Part shown: in pieces, positions 17,666-27,678 of the stretch
How the letters are laid out: every line of letters starts with the position of its first letter
How positions within the stretch are numbered: the first letter of the stretch is position 1
Source: an uncultured Flavobacteriaceae bacterium
GTDB taxonomy: Bacteria > Bacteroidota > Bacteroidia > Flavobacteriales > Flavobacteriaceae
Reading direction: 5' to 3'
Length of the DNA stretch: 64,000 bases
Assembly (NCBI GenBank): GCA_947494695.1
Contig: CANLWB010000005.1
Span: 310,001 to 374,000, forward strand
The notes under the pieces: model-generated
Databases searched by the model: none
What the model saw: the letters and a program-made list of their open reading frames with translations, nothing else
Told to the model about the DNA's origin: nothing
Made by a program: the position numbers and the translations under genes

Positions 17666-18577
17666 TTATTTTAAATCTATTAGCTCCCCTAAATCATCAT
17701 TATAATGTTTTGGCATATAGTATTGTAAACCACTACCTGGGTGAAACGTAATCTCGCCAAAATAAATAGCTTCTTTATTATGATAAAAATCGATTCTTGC
17801 AAATGGAAAATCTGCCGCTAATGTATTCGCAAGACGAGCCATTTCATCCAGTTTTTCAGGCCTTGGAATACTAAATTCAGGTTGATTCGAGTACTCTCTG
17901 TATTTTAATGGAATAACTTTCCAATTTAAATCAAAGAAAATAACATAATGTATCCCATCTCTTTTTATACTAACGTGAATGGTCTCTGCTTTTCCATTAA
18001 AACAATAAAACTTATAATCGAAAGGAATATCTCCATGCTCATCAAGAAGAAGTTTTTCTACAATAATTTTTGGTGGAATGTTTTTGTATTGCCATTCTCT
18101 GGATTGATAATAATAATTTTGATTTAAAATGTTATTAAATTTCAGACGTTCTTGTCGCCAGTCAATCTCCTCCTTATTATGAACTATTGTATGCCCTCCA
18201 CAGTTATGGTTACATTTTACTATAAATGGTACATCGGGCAATTTTTCTGGGTAAAGTTCTTTCACATCTTCTAAAACCTGTAATTGAGGAATTAAATATT
18301 CACTTCCAATTTTATCAGCCACAAAATCTCTAACAGCCACCTTATCGGCACATTGGGTGTATATTTCGGTTCTATGATTAAGTTTAAGCCACTGCAGTTT
18401 TTCTTGAAACGACTTTGGGTTTTTCCAATCCAAATCCTTATCAAAATACTTTTTATAGGCGTACTCCATAAATCTTTTATCGGACATAAAAATATACCAG
18501 AACTTTGTATAAACTCTATATCCCCAACTTAGAAAGGTTGAATTATTGATCTTATCCTTATTTATAAATTTTCCCAT
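17666..18577 (-). CDS. TupA-like ATP-grasp protein
   Basis: A 303-residue protein resembling the TupA-like ATP-grasp family, named after a teichuronopeptide biosynthesis gene. Visible motifs are 'KNPKSFQEKLQWLKL', 'VADKIGSEYLIPQL', 'PFIVKCNHNCGGHTIV', 'IVEKLLLDEHGDIPFDYKFYCFNG' and 'FARIDFYH', which match the usual order in the family. ATP-grasp enzymes form amide or ester bonds using ATP, so attachment of an amino acid or peptide to a uronic acid is a reasonable idea. Many genomes annotate these as glycosyltransferases without evidence. Its presence in a uronate-rich locus supports ligation of an amine to a carboxylate; the actual substrate is unknown. Confidence 0.8.
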   Translation of the reverse strand: MGKFINKDKINNSTFLSWGYRVYTKFWYIFMSDKRFMEYAYKKYFDKDLDWKNPKSFQEKLQWLKLNHRTEIYTQCADKVAVRDFVADKIGSEYLIPQLQVLEDVKELYPEKLPDVPFIVKCNHNCGGHTIVHNKEEIDWRQERLKFNNILNQNYYYQSREWQYKNIPPKIIVEKLLLDEHGDIPFDYKFYCFNGKAETIHVSIKRDGIHYVIFFDLNWKVIPLKYREYSNQPEFSIPRPEKLDEMARLANTLAADFPFARIDFYHNKEAIYFGEITFHPGSGLQYYMPKHYNDDLGELIDLK

Positions 18578-18683
18578 ATCGTATATTTTTTAATCTGCGC
18601 CAGTCCACATAATTTTATTCAAAAGACGGCGTTATTAATATTTCTTTTTTAATAAACTCTGGTACTTAATGATTTATAGATAA

Positions 18684-18733
18684 ACAAGTATACTTGTCTG
18701 AATAAAAAGCACTTACGTCCTGTTTTTATTCAG
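18684..18733. repeat. Two adjacent inverted repeats inside the glycan operon
   Basis: In the 223-base gap between the TupA-like gene and the upstream GT2 gene, ACAAGTATACTTGT (18684-18697) is a perfect 14-base palindrome. It abuts an 11-bp stem, CTGAATAAAAA and TTTTTATTCAG (18698-18708 and 18723-18733). No long T-run follows on either strand. They may be a processing site, weak terminator or operator that partitions the operon. Confidence 0.45.
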
Positions 18734-18800
18734 CAAAATACATTATTTTATCTTATAATTTCGCCTCAACATGTTTAAAACAATTAAATACTTACTCACA

Positions 18801-19778
18801 TTAGACCTTTTTTATAAGTCTATATAAACCATAAAAGTTTTTATAAACAAAATGATATAAAGAAGGATTCAATTTTATTAACTTAAAATCTGTCGCTACC
18901 TTAAGGTTTTTCAATTGTTTTTTCTTAATGTTTTTCAATAAACTAAATAGGTTAGGGGGTAAGGTTATTTTAGCCCTTGCACTCATTTTTACCGTACCAG
19001 CTATAAAATAAATTATAATGGAATTAATTTTATCCCTGTAATCCACTGAAACAGAGCTGTCCTGTCCTAAATTATTGAGCTTATCAAGTATAAAGAAGCG
19101 ATCTTTTATATTCCTTTCAGAAATATTATTAATAATGCTTCCTTCTCGCATCAGGTAGTGATAGTAAATATTTGGAACCAAAACACAAGTATTAGCCTTG
19201 GCTAATGCTCTTGGCGTAAATTCTAAATCTTCATATAAAATACCTTCAAGGAACTCTAATTTGTTGTCTGTTAAAAACGTTCTTTTATATATGAATTTCC
19301 ATATATAAAACAAGTTGTTTAAATGGTCTAGAAACAAGTCCTCTCCAGAAACTAAATTTGTTGTTTTATTAGGAACAAAGCTAGATGTCGCATTGCCATT
19401 ATAGATAACATCATGACCTAACCACAAAATATCAGGATCATTCTTCTCTATATACCCTATAATGTTTTGTAAACAGTTTACTTCAATCCAATCATCAGAA
19501 TCTACAAACCAAACATAACGTCCTGTAGCATGCCTTAAACCAGTATTTCTTGCTCCACTTAATCCTCTGTTTTCCTGACTTACAATTTTTAAATCAACAT
19601 ATTCCTTCTGTAATTTTTCACAAATGGATAAACTATCATCTTTAGAACCATCATTAACAACAATGATCTCATACTCGGAAATTGGAATGTTCTGATTATA
19701 GCAACTTCTAATACATTTTTCAACATATTGAGAAACATTATAAACAGGAATAACAATAGAAAGTAACATGGGTTTCAT
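18801..19778 (-). CDS. Family 2 glycosyltransferase
   Basis: A 325-residue GT-A enzyme. 'LSIVIPVYNVSQYVEKCIRS' is the N-terminal nucleotide-binding motif, 'IIVVNDGSKDDS' follows, and 'RYVWFVDSDDWIE' contains the D-x-D (DSDD) metal site. The C-terminal third has 'FKLIKLNPSLYHFVYKNFYG', often seen in capsule GT2 proteins. It lies two bases from the pyruvyltransferase gene, so the two are probably co-translated. A larger gap with inverted repeats separates it from the TupA-like gene downstream. Donor sugar and linkage unknown. Confidence 0.9.
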   Translation of the reverse strand: MKPMLLSIVIPVYNVSQYVEKCIRSCYNQNIPISEYEIIVVNDGSKDDSLSICEKLQKEYVDLKIVSQENRGLSGARNTGLRHATGRYVWFVDSDDWIEVNCLQNIIGYIEKNDPDILWLGHDVIYNGNATSSFVPNKTTNLVSGEDLFLDHLNNLFYIWKFIYKRTFLTDNKLEFLEGILYEDLEFTPRALAKANTCVLVPNIYYHYLMREGSIINNISERNIKDRFFILDKLNNLGQDSSVSVDYRDKINSIIIYFIAGTVKMSARAKITLPPNLFSLLKNIKKKQLKNLKVATDFKLIKLNPSLYHFVYKNFYGLYRLIKKV

Positions 19779-19779
19779 T

Positions 19780-20844
19780 TTATATTTTTACCGGTAATAC
19801 CTCATTTAACTTGGCATATCGTGGGGTTAAGTCCGCTTTCTCTATAACAAGTGATGTGCTTTTTAGAGCGTCTATACTGGCTAATATCTCTTTTTCTGAA
19901 AAATTTTCTATAAGATGAATATGTTTTACAGGCTTTATCCAATTAAAAGAAGACACTATTTTATGATTATTATTGAGAAATACAATTGCCGGAGTACTGG
20001 TTATATAGCAAAAAATCATCCCATGAAGTCGATCTGTAACAACCAATTCTGCACCTTTAAAATCATCCCATATATTATGTAAAGATTTCACTCTTGAAAA
20101 TAAGGATAAGTTTTCACCACCTATGTGGGTGTCTCTTTTATTGACGGTTTCGAAATTATTTTTAATAACGTCATTGAGATAATTGTTTTGCTCCTCGTTT
20201 AGCTTTTTCTCCTTATCATCTCTTAAGCAAATAATAGCTCCTTTTCTTTCTTTTTTGGGTGAACTTTTGTCTAATGACAATACAATATCTGGAACCATTA
20301 TGATTTTATTAAGACTAAAATGATCTTTAAAAAAATCGTACGTTTTTTGTTCTCGAGCCAACAACGTTAGATTCTTATGGCTTGAATAAACTTTAATAGC
20401 TTTTTGGAGCGCCTTTGAATCATGAAAATCTACCGTTTGCGGGAATGCTATTATACTGTTATTTTTAAAATTCTGTATAACGAATTGCCTATAGCTTTCG
20501 ATTATAGGATACAAATCACCCATATTACCTCCTCCAACGGTGGTAATAACATCATTTTTTTTCAATATTTTTTTCACAAAAACAATACCTTCTAGGGTTT
20601 TACTAATTGGGATTTCAGTAATTAAAAATCCAGGATAATGCTTTTGAATAAATTTGTGTTGAGCATAAGTAATGGCGACATCTCCAAGATTACCATAATC
20701 GGCCGCTAAAAAAATGAAAACGCGCTTTTCAGATGCCGTATTCATACTAAAACCTAATTTGTTAATAGATTTTAGACGCAATAGAAGCATAATTACTTTT
20801 GCTTTTATTTCAAACGGAATATATGTTTTTATGGTTTTAATCAT
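19780..20844 (-). CDS. Polysaccharide pyruvyl transferase family protein
   Basis: A 354-residue protein of the CsaB/ExoV/WcaK-like family (PS_pyruv_trans). 'LAADYGNLGDVAITYAQHKF' is the typical N-terminal glycine-rich motif. 'TTVGGGNMGDLYP' and 'ELVVTDRLHGMIFCYITSTP' (the conserved DRLHG) confirm the family. These enzymes transfer pyruvate from phosphoenolpyruvate to make ketal-linked pyruvate on a sugar, adding negative charge. Some members act instead in other transfer reactions, so the substrate is uncertain. It is followed in the same operon by a GT2 gene at a gap of one base. Confidence 0.88.
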   Translation of the reverse strand: MIKTIKTYIPFEIKAKVIMLLLRLKSINKLGFSMNTASEKRVFIFLAADYGNLGDVAITYAQHKFIQKHYPGFLITEIPISKTLEGIVFVKKILKKNDVITTVGGGNMGDLYPIIESYRQFVIQNFKNNSIIAFPQTVDFHDSKALQKAIKVYSSHKNLTLLAREQKTYDFFKDHFSLNKIIMVPDIVLSLDKSSPKKERKGAIICLRDDKEKKLNEEQNNYLNDVIKNNFETVNKRDTHIGGENLSLFSRVKSLHNIWDDFKGAELVVTDRLHGMIFCYITSTPAIVFLNNNHKIVSSFNWIKPVKHIHLIENFSEKEILASIDALKSTSLVIEKADLTPRYAKLNEVLPVKI

Positions 20845-20936
20845 TTTAGAGTGGTATTTTAATTATTCTTTTTATTCCTTAATCAGGTTATATTGATATA
20901 GAATATTGATTTTTAAATTTTTTTAAATATTACGCA

Positions 20937-22454
20937 TTAAACCTTGATAAATGACAAAACTTTATTCACCACAGAGCGAAAAAGGTTCTTTTCATAATCT
21001 GTCATAACAACGAGCACGGCAAAAAGATATAGTATTGAATAAACCAGGGCATTACTTAAAAAAACATATATATTTCTTATTGGGAGAAAATTATTAACAA
21101 ATAAACTAAAACCTGTTACCACAAGAGTGCAAATAAATAAAGGTGTGATCTCTTTATAATAACGAGTCATATCTAGATTCGCTTTTTTTCTATAGTAAGG
21201 AATCATTAAAACTCTTTCCAATAAAAGGAAAAAAACGACCACATATATCAATTCAATTACACCAAATTCCTTTACAACAAAAACACTAATTATAGTCCCT
21301 AAAACGGTAAGGCTTAAAAGTAATTTACCTCGATACGCCATTAAATTTTTTGCTTCAAGAATATTATTGGCAAAGCCTTGAGAAAGAATAGGAGTGAGGC
21401 CGAGCATAATAACCAAAGCATAATAGTAGGCCATATTATATTCGGTTCCTACCCAGAAAAAAACAAAATCTTTACCAACAAGAATAAACGCTCCTAGTAT
21501 ATATAAGAGCACAATAAGTATAATTCTAGATATTTTTATAAAGGTGTCTGTTAGCTCTTCTTTAGGAATCTCTTTAACTGTTAATTGAATGGCTTTTGGT
21601 AAAAATACCGATGCAATGGCATTGGAAAACGAACCATAGTAATTTCCTAAAGTTATACCAACAGCATAAACAGCTACTACAGATGTTGAATAATAAAGTC
21701 CAATTATAAATTGTCCAAATTGCCATCTTAGTTGATGTACTATTGCAAAGGTGAAAATCCATAATGAAAACTTTAAAATATCACTGAACAGCTTTTTATT
21801 AAATTCATGAATTTTAACTTTAACTTTTAGAATCCTAAAAACAATAAAAGCATTAATGCCAATAATGGCAAGATTAAGTATGGTATCTAAAATCACTAAT
21901 CCAACTGCGCCACCACCATAAATAAGGATGGCTACAACCAAGCCACTTCTAACCAAATAACGAATAATATTTATTGTTTTTGGTTTGATAAACTCTTCGT
22001 AACCATAACAAATTCCTGTAAATGCTCCACCGGGTAATGAGATCGCCAGATTAAAAGTAAGTACGCTCATCATTATTTTCGCCTTATCGATTTGATCTGG
22101 GGTCAATGTTTCAGAGTATAAGTCGTCTAAATTCAGATATATAATAGTCCCAACAATACAAACCAAAAGCGATATAAAAAAGTACATAATAAAACTATGA
22201 GCCAGAAAGTTTTCTTCCCCAATGTTGTCTTTTTTGGCTTTATATTTAGCCACATACCTAATAACCGTATTGTTAAGTCCGAAGTCTAAAATACTAATAT
22301 AACCAACAAGAGCACCTATCATTGTATATAGGCCATATTCTGCACTTCCAAGAGATCTTATAATAAATGGGGTAAGAAATAACCCAACCACATTAGTTAA
22401 AAAAATACTAACGTAGGATAAAGCAGCACCTCCCTTAAGTTGATTGGTTTTCAT
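20937..22454 (-). CDS. wzx: Wzx-type oligosaccharide flippase
   Basis: A 505-residue membrane protein with about 14 hydrophobic segments, of the MATE/MOP exporter superfamily. The N-terminus '[20 protein letters not shown]' and 'LFLTPFIIRSLGSAEYGLYT' are typical for polysaccharide biosynthesis flippases in Bacteroidota. It should move lipid-linked repeat units to the periplasmic leaflet for the EpsG/Wzy-like polymerase. Its ATG shares one base with the TAA stop of the upstream dehydrogenase gene (TAATG), so the two are translationally coupled. The ORF at 21574 is a shadow. Confidence 0.9.
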   Translation of the reverse strand: MKTNQLKGGAALSYVSIFLTNVVGLFLTPFIIRSLGSAEYGLYTMIGALVGYISILDFGLNNTVIRYVAKYKAKKDNIGEENFLAHSFIMYFFISLLVCIVGTIIYLNLDDLYSETLTPDQIDKAKIMMSVLTFNLAISLPGGAFTGICYGYEEFIKPKTINIIRYLVRSGLVVAILIYGGGAVGLVILDTILNLAIIGINAFIVFRILKVKVKIHEFNKKLFSDILKFSLWIFTFAIVHQLRWQFGQFIIGLYYSTSVVAVYAVGITLGNYYGSFSNAIASVFLPKAIQLTVKEIPKEELTDTFIKISRIILIVLLYILGAFILVGKDFVFFWVGTEYNMAYYYALVIMLGLTPILSQGFANNILEAKNLMAYRGKLLLSLTVLGTIISVFVVKEFGVIELIYVVVFFLLLERVLMIPYYRKKANLDMTRYYKEITPLFICTLVVTGFSLFVNNFLPIRNIYVFLSNALVYSILYLFAVLVVMTDYEKNLFRSVVNKVLSFIKV

Positions 22455-23734
22455 TAAAGACGATTACAATTTTCGTTTTGAACCACACCTTTAACATCAT
22501 ACAATACCCCGTTTTTATTTAATAATTTTGTAAGGTCTAAATCCAGAAATTCTTTGTGCGCTACTGTTAATACAATGGCATCAAACAATTCATTGGGTAA
22601 TTGTTGGTGTGTTTTTATACCATATTCATGTTCAACCTCATTGGAGTTTGCCCATGGGTCAAATATGAGAACATTAGAGCCATAACTTTTTAGTTCATTA
22701 ACCACATCTACTGCCTTTGTATTTCTAACATCTGGGCAATTCTCTTTAAAAGTGATTCCCAATATTAATATTTTGGCTTCTTTAATTCGAATATCGTTTT
22801 GCACCATGAGTTTTATAACTTCCGAAGCTACATATTGTCCCATTCCGTCATTTACACGACGTCCTGCTAATATAATTTCGGGATGATATCCAACTTCCTG
22901 GGCTTTTTGGGCTAAGTAATAAGGATCTACGCCAATACAATGCCCTCCAACAAGTCCTGGTTTAAATGGTAGAAAATTCCACTTTGTACCAGCTGCTTCA
23001 AGCACAGAATGCGTGTCAATGTCCATGAGATTAAAAATCTTCGCCAGTTCGTTTACAAAAGCAATGTTAATATCACGTTGTGAATTTTCTATAACCTTAG
23101 CGGCTTCTGCAACCTTAATCGTTGGAGCTAGGTGAGTCCCTGCTGTTATAACACTGGAATATAAGTCATCTATTCGCTTCCCTATTTCTGGAGTGGAACC
23201 AGCCGTAACTTTCAAAATCTTATCTACTGTGTGAAGCTTGTCTCCAGGATTAATTCTTTCAGGAGAGTAGCCCGCATAAAAATCTTCGTTAAATGTCAAT
23301 CCACTTACGCTTTCCAATACAGGAATACATTCATCTTCTGTAGCTCCTGGAAATACCGTAGATTCATAAATAACAATGTCTCCCTTTTTTAAAACTTTAC
23401 CAACGGTCTCACTCGATTTATATAAAGGAGTTAAATCTGGACGGTTATTTTTATCGATAGGAGTAGGGACTGTAATAACATAATAATTACAATCCTTTAT
23501 ATCTTCTATATTTGATGAACAAAATAAACCAATATCTCCGTTAGAACTCTTTTTAAGAGCAGACTTTAGTGTTTTAGAATCTACTTCTAAAGTTGAATCA
23601 TTTCCTTGTGACAATTCATTGACTCTTTTTTGATTAATATCGAAACCAACAACGGAAAATTTTGTTGCGAAAAGTCTTGCTAATGGTAGGCCAACATATC
23701 CTAACCCTATTATAGCTATTTTGTTTGTATCCAT
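22454..23734 (-). CDS. tviB: UDP-N-acetylhexosamine 6-dehydrogenase (TviB/WbpO type)
   Basis: A 426-residue nucleotide-sugar dehydrogenase. The Rossmann motif is '[18 protein letters not shown]'. '[14 protein letters not shown]' and '[20 protein letters not shown]' with catalytic C266 are characteristic of the TviB/WbpO/CapL subgroup, which oxidises UDP-HexNAc to the uronate rather than UDP-glucose. It lies immediately before the UDP-glucose dehydrogenase gene (six-base gap) and near a TviC/WbpP-type epimerase. That pair makes UDP-GalNAcA from UDP-GlcNAc in Salmonella Vi and Pseudomonas O6 systems. The substrate is inferred from subgroup motifs; biochemical confirmation would be needed to separate GlcNAc from GalNAc use. 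Confidence 0.9.
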   Translation of the reverse strand: MDTNKIAIIGLGYVGLPLARLFATKFSVVGFDINQKRVNELSQGNDSTLEVDSKTLKSALKKSSNGDIGLFCSSNIEDIKDCNYYVITVPTPIDKNNRPDLTPLYKSSETVGKVLKKGDIVIYESTVFPGATEDECIPVLESVSGLTFNEDFYAGYSPERINPGDKLHTVDKILKVTAGSTPEIGKRIDDLYSSVITAGTHLAPTIKVAEAAKVIENSQRDINIAFVNELAKIFNLMDIDTHSVLEAAGTKWNFLPFKPGLVGGHCIGVDPYYLAQKAQEVGYHPEIILAGRRVNDGMGQYVASEVIKLMVQNDIRIKEAKILILGITFKENCPDVRNTKAVDVVNELKSYGSNVLIFDPWANSNEVEHEYGIKTHQQLPNELFDAIVLTVAHKEFLDLDLTKLLNKNGVLYDVKGVVQNENCNRL

Positions 23735-23740
23735 AATTAT

Positions 23741-25120
23741 TTATTGACCAATCGAATAGTATTCAAATCCGATTTTGTTCATTTTAGATTTATCTAATAA
23801 ATTTCTACCATCGAAAATAAAAGCCGGTTTTTTCATTTGAGCATAAATTTTTTCCCAATCATAGGTTTTAAACTCATCCCATTCAGTTAAAATAGCAACG
23901 GCATGGGTGTCTTTTAAAGCGTCATAAGCTGAGTCATTATATGAAACATTTTCCTGGTTTTCGATTGCCGGTCTTGTGTTCAAATTGTTTAAATCTGTTT
24001 GTATTTTAGCTTCCGAAACCTTTGGATCGTAAACAGAAATATTTGCTTGTTCATTTAACAATTGATCTGTTACATAAATAGCCGCCGATTCCCTGGTATC
24101 GTTGGTGTCTTTTTTAAAAGCCCAACCAAGTATACCAATTTTTTTTCCTGAAACAGTATTGTAAAGTGTTCTTACTATTTGGTCTGAAAAACGCCTTTTT
24201 TGATAATCATTCATTATAATCACCTGTTCCCAATAATTGGCAACTTCATTTAGATTATAACTTCTGGCAATATACACTAAATTTAAAATGTCCTTTTGGA
24301 AGCAGGAACCACCAAAGCCAACAGAGGCCTTTAAAAATTTAGGACCAATTCTTGAATCCATACCGATAGCTTTTGCTACTTCATTAACATTTGCCTCTGT
24401 ATGTTCGCATAATTCGGAGATCGCATTGATGGATGAAACTCTTTGAGCCAAAAAGGCATTTGCTGTCAATTTAGATAATTCTGAAGACCAAACATTTGTT
24501 TTTAAGATTTTATCTTCTGCTACCCAGCTAGAATAGACATGAGCCAAACAGTCAATTGCCTTTTCCGAATCACCACCAATAAGAACGCGGTCTGGATTTA
24601 ACAAATCATCAATAGCGGTACCTTCAGCTAAAAATTCAGGATTAGATAAAATCTCAAAATTAATGTCATTTCCGGTATTGTGTAAAATACTTTTTATTGC
24701 TTGTGCTGTTCTAACTGGTAACGTAGATTTTTCAACAACAATTTTATCGGTTGTTGCTATTTCCGCAATATTTCTTGCGCATAGTTCTACGTACTTTAAA
24801 TCTGCGGCCATTCCTTTACCTTTACCATATGTTTTGGTTGGCGTATTTACAGAAATAAAGATCATTTCCGATTCAGTAATGGCGGCATTCACATCTGTGG
24901 AAAAGAAAAGGTTTTTACCCCTTGTTTTTTCAACTATTTCAGCCAGTCCTGGTTCGTAAATCGGTAACTTCGATAAATCAGTATCGTTCCATGCAGCTAT
25001 ACGAGCTTCATTAATGTCAACAATGGTAACTTTTATATCAGGGTTTTTCAAGGCTATTACAGCCATTGTAGGGCCTCCAACATAACCAGCACCTATGCAA
25101 CATATATTTTTAATTTTCAT
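23741..25120 (-). CDS. ugd: UDP-glucose 6-dehydrogenase, animal-type
   Basis: A 459-residue enzyme that oxidises UDP-glucose to UDP-glucuronate. It has '[19 protein letters not shown]', '[12 protein letters not shown]', '[10 protein letters not shown]' and '[12 protein letters not shown]', a string of motifs closely resembling human UGDH and unlike the shorter typical bacterial Ugd. The catalytic cysteine is C273 in '[12 protein letters not shown]'. Its start overlaps the end of the WbpP/TviC-type epimerase gene by 11 bases. The product feeds UDP-GlcA to the glycan and to the UDP-glucuronate 4-epimerase encoded further upstream in the operon. The ORF at 24663 is a shadow. Confidence 0.93.
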   Translation of the reverse strand: MKIKNICCIGAGYVGGPTMAVIALKNPDIKVTIVDINEARIAAWNDTDLSKLPIYEPGLAEIVEKTRGKNLFFSTDVNAAITESEMIFISVNTPTKTYGKGKGMAADLKYVELCARNIAEIATTDKIVVEKSTLPVRTAQAIKSILHNTGNDINFEILSNPEFLAEGTAIDDLLNPDRVLIGGDSEKAIDCLAHVYSSWVAEDKILKTNVWSSELSKLTANAFLAQRVSSINAISELCEHTEANVNEVAKAIGMDSRIGPKFLKASVGFGGSCFQKDILNLVYIARSYNLNEVANYWEQVIIMNDYQKRRFSDQIVRTLYNTVSGKKIGILGWAFKKDTNDTRESAAIYVTDQLLNEQANISVYDPKVSEAKIQTDLNNLNTRPAIENQENVSYNDSAYDALKDTHAVAILTEWDEFKTYDWEKIYAQMKKPAFIFDGRNLLDKSKMNKIGFEYYSIGQ

Positions 25121-26108
25121 TTTGTAAATTTTTATAATACCAGATCACTGCTTCCTTTAATCCTGTATTAATATCATATTCCGGTTGATAATTCAATAAT
25201 TCTTTTGCTTTATTAATAGAGGCCAACGAATGAGGGACATCACCAGCTCTATTATCACGATGCTTAATTTCAATATTTTTAATCGAAGCATCGTATTCAG
25301 ATAGGTATTTTTTTAATAATGATATCAACTCTAACAACGTTGTTCGTTCTCCATATGCAACATTATAGACGGTATTCAAGGCTGCTTGGTTATCTACAGT
25401 CAATGCTCTAATATTCATCTGTATAACATTATCGATATATGTGAAATCTCTTGAATAACTTCCATCTCCATTAATAACCGGAGACTCATGCTTAATAAGT
25501 AATTGAACAAATTTAGGAATTACTGCAGCATAAGCACCATCAGGGTCTTGTCGTCTTCCAAAAACATTAAAATATCGAAGACCTACAGTATTTAATCCAT
25601 AAGTTTTATTGAAAATATCTGCGTAAAGTTCGTTAACATATTTAGTAATAGCGTATGGCGACAGAGGTTTACCAATGGTTTCTTCAACTTTTGGTAAAGC
25701 CTCATGATCTCCGTATGTAGAAGAACTTGCAGCATAGACAAACCTTTTTACATTAGCGTCTCTGGCCGCAACTAGCATATTTAAAAAACCAGAAACGTTT
25801 ACATCATTAGAAGTAATTGGATCGTTAATAGATCTTGGTACGGAACCTAATGCGGCTTGATGTAATACAAAATCAACATTTTCACAGGCTTTTTGACAAA
25901 CTTCCAAACTCCTAATATCCCCTTCTATCAATTTAAAGTTGTTATCTTTTATAAATGGGGTGATGTTTTCTCGTTTTCCTGTAGAAAAATTATCCAAGCA
26001 TATTGTTTTAATATTGTTGGATAAAAGCATTTCACATAAATTTGATCCAATAAAACCAGCTCCTCCTGTTACAAGAACTGTCTTATCTAATAGTAGTTGT
26101 ATATCCAT
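25110..26108 (-). CDS. tviC: UDP-HexNAc 4-epimerase (WbpP/TviC type)
   Basis: A 332-residue extended SDR. It has '[19 protein letters not shown]' for NAD binding and '[11 protein letters not shown]' plus '[10 protein letters not shown]' giving the S/Y/K triad (Y152, K156). '[18 protein letters not shown]' and '[17 protein letters not shown]' are typical of the WbpP/TviC group, which interconverts UDP-GlcNAc and UDP-GalNAc or the corresponding uronates. Together with the TviB-type dehydrogenase it can supply UDP-GalNAcA. It overlaps the ugd gene by 11 bases and follows the UDP-glucuronate epimerase gene after a 142-base gap. The plus-strand ORF at 25939 is a shadow. Confidence 0.9.
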   Translation of the reverse strand: MDIQLLLDKTVLVTGGAGFIGSNLCEMLLSNNIKTICLDNFSTGKRENITPFIKDNNFKLIEGDIRSLEVCQKACENVDFVLHQAALGSVPRSINDPITSNDVNVSGFLNMLVAARDANVKRFVYAASSSTYGDHEALPKVEETIGKPLSPYAITKYVNELYADIFNKTYGLNTVGLRYFNVFGRRQDPDGAYAAVIPKFVQLLIKHESPVINGDGSYSRDFTYIDNVIQMNIRALTVDNQAALNTVYNVAYGERTTLLELISLLKKYLSEYDASIKNIEIKHRDNRAGDVPHSLASINKAKELLNYQPEYDINTGLKEAVIWYYKNLQNEN

Positions 26109-26250
26109 TAAATCTGGTTTTTTTTTTTAACCGCACCAAATATGTGAAAAATAATTCAGACACTAGAGATTATTATGTTAACTAAATGTTTTTGACGACA
26201 AACTTCACAAGTGTTTTATAAAGTGTAAATAATACCGATAAGATGCATTA

Positions 26251-27273
26251 TTACTTGTAATATTCTACAAACCAATCTATGAAGGATTTAACTCCTTTTT
26301 GTATGCTGGTATTAGGTCTATAGTTATAATCCTTTATTAAGGCATCTACATTCGCCCATGTACGTTCTACATCACCAGGTTGAATAGGTAACATATCTTT
26401 TTTAGATTCCTTTTTTAAGTTTAATTCTATTTCTTTTATGAAATCAAGAAGCTTTACCGAATTATTATTTCCAATATTATATAATTTGTAGAAATCATTT
26501 TTTTGAATCCGTTCTTCGGTAGGTTTATCAATAATGAGGGTAACGCCTTCTACAATATCATCTATGTATGTGAAGTCACGTTCCATTTTCCCATAATTAA
26601 AAACTTTAATAGGTTTATCCTTAATAATGGCATCGGTAAATAAGAACATCGCCATATCTGGTCTTCCCCAAGGGCCATAGACTGTAAAAAACCGCAATCC
26701 TGTTGTTGGGATTTTAAACAAATGACTGTAAGTATGTGCCATTAACTCATTACTTTTTTTAGTGGCCGCATATAGACTAATGGGGTGATCTACATTATCT
26801 TGAGTAGAAAAAGGGATTTTCTTATTTAAACCATAAACACTAGAGCTACTTGCATAGACTAAATGCTTTATATGATATTGTCTACAGCACTCCAGAATAT
26901 TTAAAAAACCAACTAAATTCGAATCCACGTAAGATTCGGGGTTCTCCAAACTATACCTAACACCTGCCTGCGCCGCTAGATTGCATACTACGTCAAATTT
27001 TTCACGCTCAAATAACTTAGGCAGCATATCCCTATTCTCGATATTCATTCTAACAAATGAAAAATCTGAACGGCTTTTGCTTGAACAACTCGTATTAAAA
27101 ACCTGTGCTTCATTTTTATCTATACCCAATTGTTCTAACCTGGAAAGTTTTAAATTGATGTCGTAGTAGTCATTTATATTATCAAGACCACAAACCTTAT
27201 GTCCTTTATCTAATAAAGTTCTCGACACATGGTAACCTATAAAACCGGCAGCCCCGGTAACTAATATTTTCAT
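26251..27273 (-). CDS. UDP-glucuronate 4-epimerase (CapI/LspL type)
   Basis: A 340-residue extended SDR that interconverts UDP-GlcA and UDP-GalA. 'ILVTGAAGFIGYHVSRTLL', 'GLDNINDYYDINLKLSRL', 'LAAQAGVRYSLENP' and 'FFTVYGPWGRPDMA' are diagnostic of the CapI/LspL/UGlcAE group. The catalytic pair is Y168/K172 in 'SLYAATKKSNE'. It is the first gene of the minus-strand glycan operon and has a good promoter 34-65 bases upstream. With ugd in the same operon it would provide galacturonate in addition to glucuronate. Confidence 0.93.
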   Translation of the reverse strand: MKILVTGAAGFIGYHVSRTLLDKGHKVCGLDNINDYYDINLKLSRLEQLGIDKNEAQVFNTSCSSKSRSDFSFVRMNIENRDMLPKLFEREKFDVVCNLAAQAGVRYSLENPESYVDSNLVGFLNILECCRQYHIKHLVYASSSSVYGLNKKIPFSTQDNVDHPISLYAATKKSNELMAHTYSHLFKIPTTGLRFFTVYGPWGRPDMAMFLFTDAIIKDKPIKVFNYGKMERDFTYIDDIVEGVTLIIDKPTEERIQKNDFYKLYNIGNNNSVKLLDFIKEIELNLKKESKKDMLPIQPGDVERTWANVDALIKDYNYRPNTSIQKGVKSFIDWFVEYYK

Positions 27274-27678
27274 TTAAACGTATTTAAAATTGGTTCAAAG
27301 ATCAAAAAAATGTATTAATAAATCACTATTTCACCAAAGGTTTTATTCGAAGTTGATACGAATAATCAAACATATATGCAAGTTGATTATCGACAATATG
27401 CATACTTTTACTTCCAACTAAATATATATATGTATTTAACCGATTTTAATCACGCTTTTAGCGAAATAAATCAATTCTAACAATGTCACGTTAAAACAAT
27501 TACTAAATTTACACCGTAAAACAGAAATTGAATTGATTAATAGCCCATTTAATTTAAGATGTATTAAAATGATGAATTAAGAATATTTCAAAATCTCTCA
27601 TTTCAGAATCTATTAAAAAATGTAGATCGAAATTACGATGTTTTTAATATTGTTTAATACTAAAGCTATAACAAAAAG
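27274..27678. other. Divergent intergenic region between the two halves of the glycan locus
   Basis: An AT-rich gap between the minus-strand operon (starting 27273) and the plus-strand genes (from 27679 or 27805). It holds the minus-strand promoter at 27307-27338. I found no consensus plus-strand promoter, hairpin terminator or RNA gene in it. Confidence 0.5.
27307..27338 (-). promoter_or_regulatory. Promoter of the minus-strand glycan operon
   Basis: Reading the minus strand, TTTG (27338-27335) is followed after exactly 20 bases by TACATTTT (27314-27307). This is seven of eight positions of the Bacteroidota TAnnTTTG -7 element at the expected spacing. It lies 34 bases before the start codon of the UDP-glucuronate epimerase gene, and 142 bases or fewer separate most genes downstream. 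Confidence 0.6.
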
